NCBI GenBank assembly: GCA_019416425.1
Contig: DXXK01000091.1
Location: forward strand, 6,809-70,808
Length of the DNA: 64,000 nucleotides
DNA from: Bacteroidales bacterium
Lineage (GTDB): Bacteria; Bacteroidota; Bacteroidia; Bacteroidales; Muribaculaceae
Reading direction: 5' to 3'
Part shown: in pieces, positions 63,862 through 64,000 of the stretch
How positions within the stretch are numbered: the stretch's first letter is position 1
How the letters are laid out: the number at the start of each line of letters is the position of its first letter
The notes under the pieces: model-generated
Databases searched by the model: none
What the model saw: only the letters and a program-made list of their open reading frames with translations
Told to the model about the DNA's origin: nothing
Program-made: the position numbers and the translations under genes

Positions 63862-64000
63862 ATGAAGCAAACACTATTAGCAGTCCTGGTGGCCTTCACA
63901 ACCCTCCTCGCCGCCGCCCAGGACGCACCGGAACCCACTAAGTTCGCCGATGTCGCCGACACCTGGATCAGAACCAATAATGAGAATTATAAGGGAGAGA
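63862..64000 (+). CDS. Start of a secreted protein, cut by the window edge
   Basis: 46 codons are visible: signal peptide (MKQTLLAVLVAFTTLLAAAQ) followed by FADVADTWIRTNNENYKGE. It is on the same strand as the cargo genes and probably a further surface protein of the locus. The family cannot be judged from the visible part. Confidence 0.6.
   Translation, partial: MKQTLLAVLVAFTTLLAAAQDAPEPTKFADVADTWIRTNNENYKGE

Overview
The window comes from a Bacteroidota chromosome, most likely order Bacteroidales and plausibly a gut Muribaculaceae-like lineage. The evidence is a complete type IX secretion (T9SS) core with cargo carrying its C-terminal sorting tail, a SusC/SusD pair, the absence of clear Shine-Dalgarno sequences, promoters of the Bacteroidota type (TTTG about 20 bases before TAnnTTTG), and an frc-oxc oxalate operon of a kind reported in Muribaculaceae. 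Family placement is inference. The DNA is fairly G+C rich, except around 23.88-24.75 kb and 37.7-38.4 kb, which are visibly richer in A+T. I saw no rRNA, tRNA, CRISPR array or insertion sequence.

Layout. 1-7.6 kb: a truncated UvrD-type helicase, a membrane TPR sensor with a degenerate kinase domain, and divergently a GH13 amylase and a ClC channel. 8-14.5 kb: six leftward genes for secreted or envelope proteins (two lipoproteins, a CsgG/FlgT-like protein, an S41 peptidase lipoprotein, a small beta-barrel, and a 620-codon lipoprotein gene interrupted by one in-frame TGA). They lie behind four direct repeats at 22-23-base spacing and a membrane-tethered TPR-AraC regulator (14.7-16.5 kb). 16.6-19.7 kb: a second small envelope cluster with a DUF3078-like protein. 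19.7-23.8 kb: parE-coaD-ctpA. 23.9-24.7 kb: a toxin-antitoxin module with a visible operator. 24.7-31.7 kb: porT-porP-gldK-gldL-gldM-gldN. 31.7-37.7 kb: pyrE, an SRPBCC protein, a Rieske-like lipoprotein, a LysE fusion, dgt and a TPM protein. 38-40.6 kb: a small accessory pocket (mini winged-helix gene, perfect 42-bp palindrome, AAA/PD-(D/E)XK protein, broken papain-like protease). 40.6-42.7 kb: prmC-recX-comF. 42.8-45.7 kb: a PepSY-like protein, a GH24 lysozyme with a coupled lipoprotein, and an acyl-ACP thioesterase. 45.8-50 kb: frc-oxc-AEC transporter. 50-64 kb: a thioredoxin-like lipoprotein, then a polysaccharide utilisation locus (propeller-AraC regulator, ECF sigma factor, SusC, SusD, a T9SS-sorted surface protein, a T9SS-sorted alginate-lyase-family enzyme, and the start of another secreted protein).

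How it fits together. The T9SS core would export the two tail-bearing proteins of the utilisation locus at 59.8-63.7 kb to the surface, where the lyase could feed SusC/SusD. The oxalate operon has the composition of E. coli yfdW-yfdU-yfdV (CoA transferase, decarboxylase, AEC carrier) and would turn imported oxalate into formate and CO2. The least explained part is the 8-14.5 kb envelope operon with its neighbouring TPR-AraC regulator and repeat array; it is my main candidate for an undescribed system.
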